A stretch of DNA of 5,602 nucleotides from an uncultured Thalassospira sp. (GTDB lineage Bacteria; Pseudomonadota; Alphaproteobacteria; Rhodospirillales_A; Thalassospiraceae), in contig CAMPHD010000235.1 in NCBI GenBank assembly GCA_946885765.1, positions 1 through 5,602 of the forward strand, in the 5' to 3' direction. Position numbers and translations under genes: made by a program. Numbering within the stretch: the first letter of the stretch is position 1; every line of letters starts with the position of its first letter. The notes beneath the pieces are model-generated. The model saw only the letters and a program-made list of their open reading frames with translations, was not told the origin of the DNA and ran no database searches. Shown here in pieces: positions 5,385 to 5,602 of this stretch.

Positions 5385-5602
5385 TTAATTGTCATTTGTC
5401 GTACTGACAACGCGTCTGCCTTCATCCGTCAGTTTGCAGATCAGCCAGTCCGGTTTAATCGGGTTGTCAAACCACGGTGCAGCCCATCCGTGATCAATGC
5501 AGCTTTTGACCGTTTTTTCATTAATCTGTTTGCCATTGGTATCGAAAAGCGGCAGCTTTCCGCCCGGTTGGCTTAGGCCGCGGCGTAACCAATCGAGTTG
5601 TA
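5385..5602 (-). CDS. Conserved-looking small protein of unknown function (5' truncated by window edge)
   Basis: On the minus strand a frame enters from the right edge and ends at TAA (5387-5385), giving the last 71 residues. It reads QLDWLRRGLSQPGGKLPLFD, then a helix-like stretch (NEKTVKSCIDHG), then WAAPWFDNPIKPDWLICKLT and DEGRRVVSTTNDN. Clustered Trp and Pro, the PGGKLPLFD and NPIKPDWLICKLT segments and good codon structure argue for a real gene. The pattern resembles small uncharacterised alphaproteobacterial proteins with a helix followed by a strand-loop-strand, perhaps a winged-helix-like fold; that is inference. I assign no function. It converges on tRNA-Pro with a 47-bp gap. Confidence 0.75.
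   Translation of the reverse strand, partial: QLDWLRRGLSQPGGKLPLFDTNGKQINEKTVKSCIDHGWAAPWFDNPIKPDWLICKLTDEGRRVVSTTNDN

Noticed and set aside
5364..5576. 70-residue plus-strand ORF after the tRNA
   Set aside because: It is opposite the minus-strand frame at 5385-5602, which has much more protein-like composition.
1..5602. Mobile element, prophage, CRISPR or defence system, including integration at tRNA-Pro
   Set aside because: No transposase, integrase, spaced repeats or defence genes are visible, and no repeat of the tRNA 3' end is seen in the window.

Overview
The window looks like chromosomal core genome of an alphaproteobacterium, most likely Rhodospirillales and possibly Thalassospira-like. 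The genus is an impression from protein flavour and moderate GC, not a database match. The best evidence is the gene order: bamE, then divergently a cytochrome bc1 assembly chaperone, a YceD/DUF177 protein, plsX, fabH, ihfA and a MerR-type regulator. A tRNA-Pro gene and the edge of an opposing gene follow.

Left end (1-143): the last 46 residues of an unidentified plus-strand protein. It converges tail to tail, with only 6 bp between stops, on bamE (599-150, minus), which encodes an outer-membrane assembly lipoprotein. The interval 600-762 is a divergent regulatory region with candidate promoters and a GC-rich hairpin. The plus-strand series then begins with a CBP3/UQCC-type chaperone for ubiquinol-cytochrome c reductase (763-1314, TTG start) and yceD (1327-1902) 12 bp later.

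Middle: in many bacteria yceD is followed by rpmF (ribosomal protein L32), but here there is no rpmF. Instead there is about 260 bp of non-coding DNA (1903-2164) rich in CCGG-centred inverted repeats, including an 11-bp terminator-like hairpin and two alternative hairpins that compete for one strand. Then come plsX (2165-3241, TTG start) and fabH (3285-4256), the usual pair linking acyl-ACP to phospholipid synthesis and starting fatty acid chains.

Right part: a 154-bp AT-rich spacer with a plausible promoter and an IHF-like site precedes ihfA (4411-4701, strong Shine-Dalgarno). The merR-like gene (4713-5192) follows 11 bp later. After a hairpin-containing spacer comes a complete tRNA-Pro(GGG) with encoded CCA (5261-5337). 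The window closes with the 3' end of a minus-strand gene for a small protein of unknown function (5602-5385).

Functionally this is a cell-envelope and housekeeping block: outer-membrane protein assembly, respiratory complex III assembly, phospholipid and fatty acid initiation, and a nucleoid protein with a partner regulator. I see no mobile element, CRISPR array, defence system or sign of recent transfer. The parts least explained by known genes are the structured yceD-plsX spacer, the divergent bamE spacer and the two partial edge genes.
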